Below are positions 23,935 to 34,970 of a DNA stretch of 64,000 bases, piece after piece. The notes beneath the pieces are model-generated. The model saw nothing but the letters and a program-made list of their open reading frames with translations. It had not been told where the DNA came from and did no database searches. The DNA lies in contig CM027385.1 in the NCBI GenBank assembly GCA_015680905.1, positions 82,543,501 to 82,607,500 of the forward strand, read 5' to 3'. The stretch comes from Coptis chinensis (lineage: Eukaryota; Streptophyta; Magnoliopsida; Ranunculales; Ranunculaceae). The translations under genes and the position numbers were made by a program. The stretch's first letter is position 1. Each line of letters begins with the position of its first letter.

Positions 23935-24640
23935 ATGTTTTTTTTTTTACTTCTCTATTTGTTTTTACAAAATTATCATTTATCATTTATTTTGAGTCCA
24001 AAACCATTAAAGATGGACAAACATGTCTTTGAATGTTTGATGGACTAATAAGACTAAAACAAATAGCCAAATGCTCAACCGGTTAGTTTGTATAATTCTA
24101 ATCACTCATAATAAACCCGTAATCTCTCCCTATTTTCTTTCACTCTCAATTTTTAAATAAGCGTCAGACCTCAACCTAAAAAAACAAAAAAAAAAAAAAA
24201 AAAAAAAAATTCAGAAAGGACTTGCGACGCAGCTTGTTGCATGCTTGTCCTAATTATTTGTAAAACTCGTTATCATTATCAATAAAATTTCTACTTAAAA
24301 AAAAAACAAAACAACACGATAATGTTTTACTTTCAATATTGATCTTTTTCTCCACATAATAGTAGGGTTATATATACTTATAGTATTATAGAAAGTTAAC
24401 AATTTGTTAAATTGTTGTAAACTTGCGGACTAAATTATATAGATATATATAGACATAGTAGTATCAATTAATGACTTAAGTGTTTAAGTAGTTAATTTCA
24501 TCAGTCCATATTAAATTCTTAGTAGTCAACGCACTCTAGTTTTGTGAATTAAAATAAATATATAATTTTGTTGATTTTTATTGTTTAGACCTTCTCACCA
24601 AAAAAAAAAAAAATAAAAAAATTGCATACTTTTTTTTGGG
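23935..24640. repeat. 0.7-kb direct repeat, copy 1
   Basis: This aligns throughout with 25019-25735 in the same orientation, about 1.08 kb away. Shared strings include TTTTGAGTCCAAAACCATTAAAG, TCTTTGAATGTTTGATGG, GCTTGTTGCATG and TCATCAGTCCATATTAAATTC. Both copies carry poly-A tracts at the same places. The origin is unknown. Confidence 0.8.
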
Positions 24641-25018
24641 ACAGCCCAATTAACTAAATCAACGATTCTTGATCAATAATTAACTAACACCCCAATAAAC
24701 AAAATCATATCATCCTTTCTTGACAAGTAACTAGCTAATACCCTAATTAATCACCACCACATTTGAGTAAATCAACACTTCTAGACAACAATCAGCAAAC
24801 ATTCCAATTAACCAATCTCAATTATAACTATAAATCAATAATTTTCAAACCTATTAAACTTTTAGAAAATCAACTATTCTAGACAACAATCATTTATTAT
24901 TTTAACAAATTTCCACTACCGCACCCCCAAAAAAATTTCACAACTATAGTGAGATTATAATTAACAAAAAAAAAAGTATGAAAAAAAAATTAAATAATAA
25001 AAAACATTCTAATAAACC
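24641..25018. other. Spacer between the 0.7-kb repeats
   Basis: AC-rich and A-rich sequence with repeated AATCAACNATTCT and ATTAACTAA motifs; no gene. Confidence 0.4.
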
Positions 25019-25735
25019 AATGTTTTTTTTACTTCTCTTTTTGCCTTACAAAATTATAATTTATTATTTATTTTGAGTCCAAAACCATTAAAGAGGGAAA
25101 AATATGTCTTTGAATGTTTGATGGGTTAATGAGACTAAAACAAATAGCCAAATGCCCAAAGCCCAACCGGTGAGTTTGTATAATTCTAATCACCCATAAT
25201 AAACCCGTAACCTCTTCTTCCTTTCTTTCACTCTCAATTTTTAAACAAACATCAAACCTCAACCTAAAAAAACAAAAAACAAAAAAAAAAAAAAACAAAT
25301 TCAGAAATGACTTGCGACACAGCTTGTTGCATGTTTGTCCTAATTATTTGTAAAACTCATTATCATTATCAATAAAATTTCTACTTAAAAAAAAAAAAAA
25401 AACAAACAAAAAAAACAAAACAACAACAACAATAAGGTAATGTTTTACTTTCAATATTAATCTTTTATAGTTTTCTCCACATGATAGTAGGGTTATATAT
25501 ATATACTTATATCATTATAGAAAGTTAACAATTTGTTAAATTGTTGTAGACTTGGAGACTAGATTATATAGATATATATAGTATTAATATTATCAATTAA
25601 TGGCTTAAGTGCTTAAGTAGTTAATTTCATCAGTCCATATTAAATTCTTAATATTCAACGCACTCTAGTTTTGTGAATTGAAATAAATGCATAATTTTGT
25701 TGATCTTTATTGTTTAGACCTTCTGATAAAAAAAA
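25019..25735. repeat. 0.7-kb direct repeat, copy 2
   Basis: Partner of 23935-24640. It ends in a poly-A run immediately beside the extensin fragment. Confidence 0.8.
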
Positions 25736-25752
25736 AAAAAAAAAAAAAAAAT

Positions 25753-25911
25753 TGCAGGTGGTGAGGACTCATAGTATGGTGGTGGTGAGGACTCATAGTA
25801 TGGTGGTGATGAGGACTCATAGTATGGTGGTGGAGAGAGTGGTGGTGGTGGAGAGAGTGGGTTAGGGTTGTTGGGAATGCAGGATAGAATAAAAAGTATG
25901 AGTAGAAGCAT
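25753..25911 (-). pseudogene. Extensin-like 5' gene fragment
   Basis: An ORF starting at 25911 has a hydrophobic signal-peptide-like N-terminus (MLLLILFILSC) followed by proline-rich SPPPP and three PPYYESSPP-type repeats typical of cell-wall extensins. The repeat region stops after three units where the sequence runs into a poly-T tract (minus strand) at the edge of the 0.7-kb repeat. A TTTATATAGG box lies about 70 bases upstream on the minus strand. The promoter and first 50 codons are kept and the rest is lost. Confidence 0.6.
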
Positions 25912-26137
25912 TGCGAGAGTTGTTTTTTTTCTTAGAGAATGAGGGTTGAGTTTCTAACACAACACTACACTGTTTACTGTTTATATAGGAGAAGGATTTG
26001 TGGTTTGGGAAGGAGGGAGGTCTACTATGGTTGTATTGAAAGATAACTAATGAACAAAGGATTAGAGTAGGATTTTCCGTAGATTAGAGTAGGATAACTA
26101 ATGAACAAAATGGGGTGGTTTGGGAAGGAGGGGGGGG

Positions 26138-26266
26138 TCCTTATTCTTTAGATTATGATTTCCCTAATCAAAGGGATTAGAGTAGGATTTTCCCTTTTCT
26201 AGCCGATGTATAACTAATGAACAAATCATCTAAGTTTTCTCCAAATCTTGTCATTGTATCAGAGCT
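26138..26266 (+). mobile_element. Partial LTR plus primer-binding-like site of a copia element
   Basis: The segment 26138-26253 matches the 3' LTR at 50587-50753 (TTATTCT, TAGATTATGATTTCCCT, AGGATTTTCCC, TAGCCGATGTATAACT, CTCCAAATCTTGTCA) but lacks the LTR start and has an internal deletion. TTGTATCAGAGCTA follows at once, resembling the initiator-Met tRNA primer site. It is a truncated left end of the same family. Confidence 0.65.
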
Positions 26267-26591
26267 ACGGCTCCATTACCTTTCCTGTTCTTCCGCAAAT
26301 TTTACATAATTTCTTGGGAGGATACAAGTCTGCCATCTATCGGCGACAAGATCTATCGGCACCAAGTTTATATGCAACTTAAAGCCTTTCCACCAAATCA
26401 GTAAGTGTGTAAGCATAACTGATAACCAGGGTGGGGGTAAGTAAAAGAGAACAAAAGTGACAAAAACTGTAAAGTCAAAACCTACCTACATCAATTTTGC
26501 TGATGCTGCAAACTGAAGTCTTCTTGGAACCTTCGTTCTACCTCGGACGTACCTCTGACACTCATCGTAAATCTGCTCGTAGGAGTGATTC
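26267..26591. other. Spacer downstream of the 14-3-3 array
   Basis: It may include 3' UTR of the minus-strand 14-3-3 gene and leftover sequence following the LTR fragment. No coding support. Confidence 0.35.
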
Positions 26592-29500
26592 TCAAAAGAA
26601 AAAGCTGTGTGGGATAAACATGGTGATCCCAGTGTAAATCATCTTAATCTCAGACTGAAACATGCTCTTGTATGTTTCATTCTTTGCCCAATTGAATGGA
26701 CCCATTTTGGGATTTCGAATTTCATTTCCAAAACCGAAATCCAGTAAATTTCGACCTTATAGAATTCGAATTTCTTCTTCGCAATTATTTCCACTATATT
26801 TAAAATTTTGATTTTTGAAAAACCGAAATTCCAAGGTTCGAGTTTCGTTCGGAATCCTATCCTATCCCAAGAATTCGAATTCGCCCAAAGCACTTTGTCG
26901 TAAGCAAAACACATTAGGCTCTTTTCCTTTGGCATTAGCTCCGAGCCATCCACTTTTTCTGCAACTTTAATCATGAATTCCACCATCTCCTCGTATCGCT
27001 GAGCCTCAAAGGCCAACTTGGCCATGAATTTTTACCTCTCGTGAAATTCCCGATGCCATCTCAAGTTCTGCTCCAGTACTACACTCAGCCAGGAACCTAT
27101 GATAGTCATTGTTTCTAGTAAGATCAAAATACTGAGAAAAGAAGAGTTCAATGTACTGTGACGAGCCTGAGGATGTGAGATGTGTTAAAAATTGTGTCTC
27201 GAGAACTTCCAAGATCGAATCACAGATCTTCATAAGGTCAGTCTCAGCATTGCTCTCAGGGTTACCCATATGTTCATCCAGGACTCTACCATAAATATCC
27301 TTGGACTTACCAGACAAGGCTGAAATATAGTAATTGGACATGAGATGGTGCAAAATCCGAGTGCAGAACCTGCTAAGATCAGCCCCAATCTTTCTCTTAT
27401 ACGTCTCCGTCAACAACGAGGCTTGCACTTTGCCCTTTTTCACCCGCTCAATGAAAGAGATAGACCTCCAAGAAGCCATCCTAGCACTGATGACATTCTT
27501 GTAGGCGAGACATAGTAGGTACCTCTCGTTTGTTGTTAGGCCCCACCCCTTATTAACACAGTCCCGCCGCTTTGTAACTTCCTCCATGAAGCCCACCATA
27601 TCCTCGTCTCGCTTGGCCAGAATAGCCAATGTGGCCAAGTACACACAGTCATCGCTTTGTAGAAGTTGCAGGAGCTTTTTGATTTCCTCATATGATTTCA
27701 ATTTCCTGCCCACCTCAGCACCATCTTTAAGAACCTACAATACAAGTAAGACGATGATATTAATCTAGCTTGTAATAGCCAAGTATAGTAGATGCAATGT
27801 ATGCTCCTCTGTCAGCGCGCCTAGTGTTTGGTCGTCTCAAAACTGACTTGCAAAATCTTTCTACTGTTGTATAATGAATGGTTCTCTTTTGGGGAAGAAA
27901 AAAAAATGGATTTCCTTATCTATAATTAGGGATCGTCTACACCTTATTGTTTTGTTTTCAATATAAATTAGTACTTTATTTTGGTCTAGCTAAGGTAATA
28001 GTAAGAGGTTCTCCCATACGAACACAGATAAATATCAAGCTAACCTTCCTGTAAAATAAAGAGATTACTTCTTTGATAATTTATGTATAGAGATAGCCTT
28101 GGATTTGAACTTTCACATGCATACACCTCCCACCCCTTATACTAAAAATGCCAGAAGGACCACACTGAAATGAAATACTGCAGTCATGTCTCATGTCCTC
28201 TATTTTGTTATTGATGAAGGCAGCAAATTAAAACAGTTTTCTTCTTTTCAGCTGCTTAGTCATACGTTGTTAATAAACTTGCTTGCCAAGAGAACTTATT
28301 TGTTAAATAACTTCATTGCCAAGGAAACTAGTTGATTTCCTCCTGCCAGCTTAGGAGTCCCCTTTTCTTGTTTTAATTAGTGGACTAATTGAGCATTAGA
28401 CTTACTAAGCAGATCAGGTTATATACCTCAACTTTTGGTACTGCGCCGTGCGGGATACTTTGTAGGAAGCAATTTGACCTTTGTATTCTCTGCAGGAGGG
28501 AGATAGTTAGAGAATGAAGAACATCTATTCTTTAACGTACTGTGTCTACTCACACTCAGTATGGAATATAGTGTTTAGAATGGCGAGCTATAAAGATAAA
28601 GAAGTGGCTATAAAGATAAAGAAGTGCAACATGGCAAGATGAACTGAAATAGAAAGAGAATCATGGGTTAGGCAAAGTAGGCAAGCAAGGCACATGTAGA
28701 TTGTTGGTTAATTCTTTTTTTTGGATATGCATGGAAGGAAAAAAATTAATTAAAGAATTTTTCAGAGCACACAGAAATTAATTAAAGTCAGGTGGCAGTG
28801 GTAATCTTTAAAGATGTACAAATCAAAATGCATTCTCGTAAGTTTAAAATGAAGGATGAGCACAGGAGAGAGATAGAATGATGAGGATAAAGGAAAGACA
28901 GCAATCGTGCCCACCAAAAGCTTAAAGATGAATGTCATAGATCAGTCCACTGGGAAACATAACTCGCCATCGATCACTATGGAGGGAATGACATGGATCC
29001 AATTTTTTAACAAATAACTATAGAATCAAAGAAGGAAATGAACAAGAACGTACACAAGCGAAAAAACAGAAGGAATCAAGTAATATACCTGTGTAGCAAT
29101 ATCAACTGGTATGAGTGACCAGAGAACCTTCAAAATCCCGCTATATATCTTGTCAAGCTCAGACTCGATCTTGCTCCTGTACATCAGAATCATTCCGACA
29201 TGTTCACTTCCTTTATTATCTTCCTCCAACTCAACAGAATATACAGCATTCCAAGATGCCCACCTAGCCTCAGTCACAGTCTCATACGCCACCAACAATA
29301 GGTTTAGCTCAACTAATGTAAGCTCTTCAACATCCACAGATTGTGCAGCTGTTTTTATAAACTTGAGCATTTCCTCATGCCGCCCAGCCCGTCCAGCTAA
29401 CTTGGCCATGTACACATTTTGCTTGCGTGAAGACTCAACTGCCATCTTAGCTATATCAAGCTTTGTCGCAGCAAACTCATCGGGGAATACAAAACGACAC

Positions 29501-29645
29501 ATGCCAAATACAAAAAAATTAGAAAATGCACACGCCACAGTCCAATCTGGGAAGCCTGATGGGGATTAATAAGAAACCGGTGGAAAAGGTTGAGAAGCGA
29601 GTCACATATCATAATAGTCTGGCTATCAACGAGTAACAAACTCAT
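26592..29645 (-). CDS. Array of fused 14-3-3-like modules (interrupted)
   Basis: This locus encodes several diverged 14-3-3-type segments in series; canonical 14-3-3 proteins bind phosphoserine clients as dimers. I infer exons at 29445-29089, 28489-28427 and 27734-26592, phase 0 across introns. Module 1 has NVYMAKLAGRAGRHEEMLKF and EARWASW. Module 2 has DEDMVGFMEEV, YKNVISARMASW, then a second ICDSIL helix and DYHRFLAECSTGAE. Module 3 restarts with MAKLAFEAQRYEEMVEFM and ends IPHSFFF. Further upstream, 29645-29446 holds the C-terminal part of another module (ICDSLLNL, PDEFAATKL), so the true start is not fixed. A one-base frame change near 27030 joins modules 2 and 3, and a 189-base insertion (26692-26880) splits module 3. 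Basic residues of the phosphopeptide groove are only partly kept. It may be a decaying gene. Confidence 0.6.
26684..26888. mobile_element. Small hAT-type MITE candidate inside 14-3-3 module 3
   Basis: The 189-base insert 26692-26880 is flanked by TTGCCCAA (26684-26691) and TCGCCCAA (26881-26888), an 8-base target duplication with one change. Removing it and one flank joins codons for VLWAKNETYK in frame, as expected for a 14-3-3 helix. The insert contains repeated AATTCGAAT motifs, and both ends carry a TTGGGAT motif in inverted orientation. Confidence 0.55.
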
Positions 29646-29697
29646 CGGGGCTTAATACAAAACGATAATTCAATATATTTCAAAATTCGCCATATAT

Positions 29698-29996
29698 TTT
29701 ACATTTAAAATTTTGATATATAAGTATATAAATTTTTATTTTTACAATTTTATTCATGAAAAATAATACAAATATCATTTTATTTTATAAATTTTAATTT
29801 TAGTCCAATAAGCCTCATAATAGTTTTATATTTTATTTTTATTTTTTAAAAATAATAAAAATATATCTCGTGTTTTATTTTAAAATATTTCTTTAAATTG
29901 AAATATTTTACATTTAAAATTTTGATATATATATCAATTTATTTTTATTTTTACAATTTTATTAACGAAAAAATAATACAAATATCATTTTATTCA
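29698..29996. repeat. Pair of 90-base AT-rich direct repeats
   Basis: The stretches 29698-29786 and 29908-29996 share TTTACATTTAAAATTTTGATATAT, then TTATTTTTACAATTTTATT and ATAATACAAATATCATTTTATT. They lie just upstream of the 14-3-3 array and mark the point where coding similarity ends. Confidence 0.7.
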
Positions 29997-30332
29997 AACA
30001 GAATATTCGTTTATTCACAAACCTCAAAAAATTCACATTCGCTTTATGACAATAACAGTGGGATGACGAGTAATACTACACTGACACAGAATATCGACAC
30101 AGTCAACCAACACAGTGGGATGGCTGGTGATGTGTGCTGGTGATGTGTTATGTACACGTAAGCAAAAGTCAAGAGACCATTTTTCTTTTCGTTTCTGTTT
30201 CTGCAATCAAAAACCCTTATTACCTTCTCGAGCGCTCTCTCTCTCCTCCACTACTACTACTGGAAATCGAAAATTGGAATAACCCAAATTCATTCTCCCA
30301 AAATTTCTACCCCCAAAATCAATCCCAAATAG

Positions 30333-30603
30333 GTTGACACCAAGCGAAACCCATTTCCTATTCGTTGTTCCCCATCTTCAAAACGAGTCAAATGTGATAA
30401 AGATCAAGTCTTTGGACTCTCAAAGATGTGTCACCAGGTAAATTGATTTGTTGAGGTTTCGTTTGTTAATTTGATCTAATTGATTGATTGGTTGATGTAG
30501 TGTCGACAAAGAATATCCCGTTTGTTGGCTAAATGCAAGAACCAGAGAAATAATAATAAGCTTTGCTGTATCAAATATTGCCAACAATGCCTCTTGAATA
30601 GGT
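30333..30603 (+). pseudogene. CDCA7-type zinc-finger (4CXXC_R1) fragment
   Basis: Two exons are visible. The first, about 30333-30437, ends KMCHQ at a GTAAAT donor; the second, 30501-30603, begins CRQRISRLLAKC and continues NKLCCIKYCQQCLLNR. The CHQC, CxxxxC and YCxxCLLNR cysteine order matches the zinc finger of cell-division-cycle-associated 7 family proteins, which bind hemimethylated DNA or recruit chromatin remodellers in animals. The sequence leaves the family after LLNRF, and no start codon precedes the first exon in frame, so this is a fragment. Confidence 0.6.
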
Positions 30604-30997
30604 TTGATTCCAATTTCATTTTCTTGTTGCGAGATTTGTTTCGATTTATTTACATTCTGTCTTAAAATAAATTGTTTGTTCACTCATTGGTTGTTAAATA
30701 AATTTATTTGCATTTATTTACATTGCAACTAAATTGTCTTAAATTCCATTTTGTTTAGGACATTATTTTGGCCGTGAATCTGAATTATAAGGGTAATTGA
30801 CAGTTTGTTAACGATTTTGTGGGGTAAAAGGGAGGGAGTTCCTGCTATGACAGTTTGTTCTTAAGGTGCTATGATATGAAATTTATAGTTTTGCTACATT
30901 TGTTTGTATAAACATCATACACTATACAATTATACCCTGTGTATTGTTATACAATGGGATTGCTGAAGATTCAATTTTCTTCTCTTCAATTGTACAG

Positions 30998-31752
30998 TAT
31001 ATGCTTGCTTCTCTGAATGCATGCGCACAAGAGGTTGGAATGCGAGAGTGGGGAAATGGTGGTCCTGGCAATTTGATGCAGAATCCTGAAGAAACAGAAT
31101 TTTTTAAAAGTGATGGGTCTTGGAATATGGCATATTTTTTCTTGAATGGTACTCTTGTATGTTGCTTCTACATGGGGAGAGGCTGTGTATGACGGCATAA
31201 ACCATATTTTGGGGGACTGGAGTAAGCAATTTCTGGGAAATTGGCAGGGATGCACTGGCACTATGGCACCGAATCTCATCCATCTGAGTTGACTGCTGGT
31301 TACTACAATACCTCTATCAGAGATGGATACCTCCCCATAGCTCGCCTCTTTGGTAGGTATGGAGTGATCTTATGCTGTGTTGGCTTTGAAATGAGAGACT
31401 CGGAGGAGAAGCAGATGCATCCACTCAGCAGTTCAGAAGGGTTGCTTAGACAAATTCTGTTGGCTGCCAGGGCATCTGATCTACCTCTTGATGGTGAAAA
31501 TTCTGCAGCAAGACTCAAACCAGTCATTGCAGCAGGTGCTGAAGATGTCCAGGTTTTATTCAGACGGTCTTGACGAGCTGTTCTTCTCCTTCAACTTTGT
31601 GAGAATGGGGCAGACTCTATTTGAACGTGATAACTGGACCTGCTTCACTGAATTTGTGAAGCAGATATCACATGGTAGTAATTTTCAGGCCAAGCTAAAT
31701 TTTGGAGGGAGTGAATTATGCTTGTCCACATCAACAGCTAAGAAGGTCTGAG
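30998..31752 (+). pseudogene. Beta-amylase-like fragment (BAM9 type?)
   Basis: The piece begins after an AG acceptor with YMLASLNACAQEVG, EWGNGGPG and FFKSDGSW, continues in another frame (FLEWYS, LLLHGERLC), then HWHYGTESHPSELTAGYYNT, RDGYLPIARLFGRYG and DGEN, and ends after another frame change with QVLKMSRFYSDGL and FQAKLNFGG. These are beta-amylase (GH14) blocks covering the C-terminal half of the barrel. The CCVGFEMRDSEEKQM pattern recalls the BAM9 group, whose members are reported catalytically inactive. At least two frame changes and an in-frame TAA interrupt it, and the N-terminal half is absent. Confidence 0.72.
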
Positions 31753-32441
31753 TTGCACTTGCATATTGTTGAAAGCCTTTTTCTCAGTATCATCAACTGA
31801 AGCTGTATACATTGATTTGACGATCATTTGAGATCTTGTTCATTACAGAATTTGTAACCTTTCTATACTGTTTCCAAAGAAGATGTAACTAAGCCTTCCT
31901 GATTTTTAAGAAGAGGATGGCTTTTTCTCAGTGTTTACACTCTTGAAAAATCAATTGGATCTTTTGTCTCTTTGAGTAGTGTTAATTCACTAAATCATTT
32001 TTTGCAATTTCTGACTGAAAACAAAATTAATGCCGCAGAATGAAATACAATTGCAAGTTGTTTATCCAGAGGCTTTAAACGCAAATATCAAAATGTCAAT
32101 TACTCCCATGTTAACACCTCTGCAGTTCGCTTTCATTAGTTTCATATAAACACAATTGTCAATATCTTGAAAGTTTTACAACAGATATCCTTGATATCAC
32201 CATCAACATAAATACATAATCTCTAACTGTTTCAAAAATCAGCGTTACAGTGTTACACCAACACTTATCACCAATTTGGATATATGTAAGTTAAAAGATT
32301 TCAAAGACATACATACACCCAAAGTTGGACACAGACAGAGATCTATAAATTGATTGAACTGAACTGACTGCTACAAATAATGTCACTCAAAAAAACTTAT
32401 GGACTCTCACATTTTTAAAGTTATTTTACAGACGTCAAATA
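31753..32441. other. Spacer after the beta-amylase fragment
   Basis: AT-rich sequence with no recognised gene. Confidence 0.4.
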
Positions 32442-32593
32442 TCAAGGTTGATGAAATGAGTTTCCGTCATGCTCACGGTGGCCATCAACTGGCAGAGTTA
32501 TCACAGGAATATCTAAGCTAGTACCTGTTGCCTCGGGCATGATCACTCTCACTCTATAACTCTCTTCAACAACCAAGTGACCAACTCCAGCTG
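32442..32593 (-). pseudogene. Orphan C-terminal exon of an unidentified protein
   Basis: Read on the minus strand, the stretch after a TGTTGCAG acceptor encodes about 50 residues containing GHLVVEESYRVRVIMPEA, DIPVITLPVDGH and SFHQP followed by TGA. Codon composition and the intact frame look like a real terminal exon. I do not recognise the family and found no matching upstream exon. Confidence 0.35.
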
Positions 32594-33078
32594 CAACACT
32601 CCATTCTCAGAGAGAGCTATTTATGTAAAGGGTACGTTTTTGTTGTTGTTTTGTTGTTTAAAACTTCAATCTTTTTTTCGTCGATTTGTACTTCATATGG
32701 GTTTTTAGGCTTTGATTTGAAATTTTGAGTTACTGGTTTTCTGACAAGAAATGTGTTTCTGAACTGTGAAATCTTGCGAACATAAAGTTCATCTCCTTAA
32801 TTCAATTAAGGTACCCCTCTAAGATCATAAAGAGTTACTAATGCATTCATGTAAATCATATAAATCACTAATAATAATGTAAAACCATACGTTCTTAAAA
32901 TAGATCAAACAATTTGAAGGTCTTAAATATCCTTAACAAATCAGTAGACAGGGGTTGAAACATCATTGCCTAAATCAGAAGCAAACTACTATGAGCTCCT
33001 ACTTAAAACCTAACACGACAGTAAATTAAATATTGTCTAAAACCATAAACAAAGGACTAAATCTTTGTAACTTAAGTC
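32594..33078. other. Spacer downstream of GDSL gene
   Basis: This probably includes the 3' UTR of the minus-strand GDSL gene; nothing else supported. Confidence 0.4.
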
Positions 33079-34970
33079 CTAAACAATGCACTCGAATACT
33101 TGACTTTTAATAAGCCAATCAGCCATACTCTGATATGCTTTTTCTGTCAAGTGAACTCCATCCCAATTTATATATTGATCTGGAACAGAACATGCAAAAA
33201 CTCCTTCCATCCCGCACATACTCATCAAACTAAAGTTGTAGTCACCTCCAGTTCCGCAACATACTTTTAGAATAGACTTTGTTTCAAATCCTAAAATTCA
33301 GAAAAAGAAACGAAGTTAATATTAGAATTAATTCATTAGTACTTGACATTGCTTCAGACATATTCAGTGTATAAACTTACCAAGTTGTGGAGCATTGGTA
33401 AGAACCCATTCAGCAGCTTGATAGTAATCAGCATACACTATTGCCACATTAGGGTACTCTAACCTTAACTGTTGCAAGGCATTTTGTAGATACTGATTGT
33501 GATACCTGGCAAAAGTGTTAAGACCCTTCAAACAACCTTTGTCATCGTAAGAAGTTGAATCGTTGTTTTTAAAGAGCGTAAGGTACATAGGTGAGCATCC
33601 AATTGGAAAATTCCCAGGAACAACTAATCGAGTAGCTCCAAGGTCAATCAGTTTCTGCATCCAGCACCCAATATCAAAGCAATTTCAGTTAGTCTTTTGC
33701 ATGCTAGCTTAAATTAATTATACGTAGTAAATCAGCAATACATATATCTCCAAACAATATTATTGATATATATAACTAAATCTTACCTTGGCAACGTCTC
33801 TGATGTTGTTAACCACAAGAGGCACTAAAGCAGTGGCATCCTCAATGCTTTTACCTTGTAAAAAGGCATAGTTGTAATCATTACCTCCAGTTTAAGCCCA
33901 CCATGAAGAGAGACCCTTTGAGTATGTTATATGTCTCGCAATCTACAAATAACCAATAAAAGAAATAAATTAGTTATGAGACTGTACAAGTATTCAAAGT
34001 TCATATAAAATTCAATAGTATGATAAATCTCATTACTTTTGGCAGTCTCACAGAGGTTCTGGTAATGGGCCAAGAACCAATCCAGTTGAACAAGAAGAGA
34101 GCTATTGGTGACTGGTGAAAGAATTCCGTTCTGAAGCAAGACTGAAGTGTTAAGTGCTGTTGATCCTGCTACAAAAAATTCACTCCATGATTGAATGAAA
34201 CAGCAGGTTCACCAGGTTCCAGGTACGGATTCGAAGTAGGTAAACCAAGTTCCAGGTACGGCTTCGGAGTAGGTAAACCAAGTGCTTGTGCTGCAAAATC
34301 ATCAAATTAACACACACGAAAATGACTAAACTGCATCTACAATATAAGGTACCCAATGATATATCAACAAACGATTAATAAGTGTCTTAGGGAAATCCAT
34401 CTTGTGGTAGTTCAGTTATGGGTGCCAGTATTCTTGGGAGGTTCGTGTACCAAAAGCCTCCAAAGAATAGAGACGTTGATGTTTGTGAGAGCTACTTTAA
34501 TCCAATCCATCCAAATACTATTAAACCCAAATTTATTTAAAACAGCACACATATACAAATTCTCCCATTAGTCAACATACTCACCACGCATGGCAGTTCA
34601 CAAACCCAAGAGTATACCATGCATGCAACGTGTTAAAAAGGAAATTTTAAATAAACATACACTTACCAATAAAATCAATCATAAGACGACCATTGGAGCA
34701 TCGACCAGTGGGTTCACCAATAAGTTTCTGACCATAAGGGTTGTGGGCGCAAGGAGAGCGTGGACCAGCAGGCTCAAGGATCTGATTTCCAGTATCTGAA
34801 ATTGAGTCGCCAAACTGAAAAATCCCATCGTACTTGCATCTTTGTGGTTCTGGTTGTGGTCTAAGGGGGCGTGGCTGTGTTCTTGATCTGTGGGTACGTG
34901 CATCACATTGAAGAAGGGCAATAAAAAAACTTGACAGAACCAAAAAGAGAACTAAACTTGTCTTCGCCAT
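33079..34970 (-). CDS. GDSL esterase/lipase (two apparent frame breaks)
   Basis: This is a secreted SGNH-hydrolase of the plant GDSL esterase/lipase family. Exons are 34970-34667, 34290-about 34042, 33942-33787, 33654-33381 and 33290-33079. The protein opens with a signal peptide (MAKTSLVLFLVLSSFFIALL), then FQFGDSISDTGN with the block I serine, RCSNGRLMIDFIA, NHGVNF, GGND (block III), GATRLVVPGNFPIGC, and DGVHLTEKAYQ with the catalytic Asp-His (block V). A 33-base tandem duplication in exon 2 repeats LGLPT..PYLE. The frame slips once in a T-run near 34175 and once near 33893 before GGNDYNY; similarity resumes directly in both cases, so these may be sequencing errors. Substrate unknown; acetylajmalan- and sinapine-esterase-like members share this layout. 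Confidence 0.82.
34203..34281 (-). repeat. 33-base tandem duplication in GDSL exon 2
   Basis: Two adjacent copies (AAGTAGGTAAACCAAGTTCC and GAGTAGGTAAACCAAGTGC, with TACGGNTTCG between) encode near-identical 11-residue units. The duplication keeps the reading frame. Confidence 0.75.

Noticed and set aside
16961-25735. CRISPR-like or bacterial features among the tandem repeats
   Set aside because: Repeats are directly adjacent without unique spacers, and introns and gene families are clearly those of a plant nucleus.
30405-30683. CDCA7-type fragment and beta-amylase as one fusion gene
   Set aside because: About 400 bases of AT-rich DNA lie between them, the families are unrelated, and both are truncated; adjacent fragments are the simpler reading.
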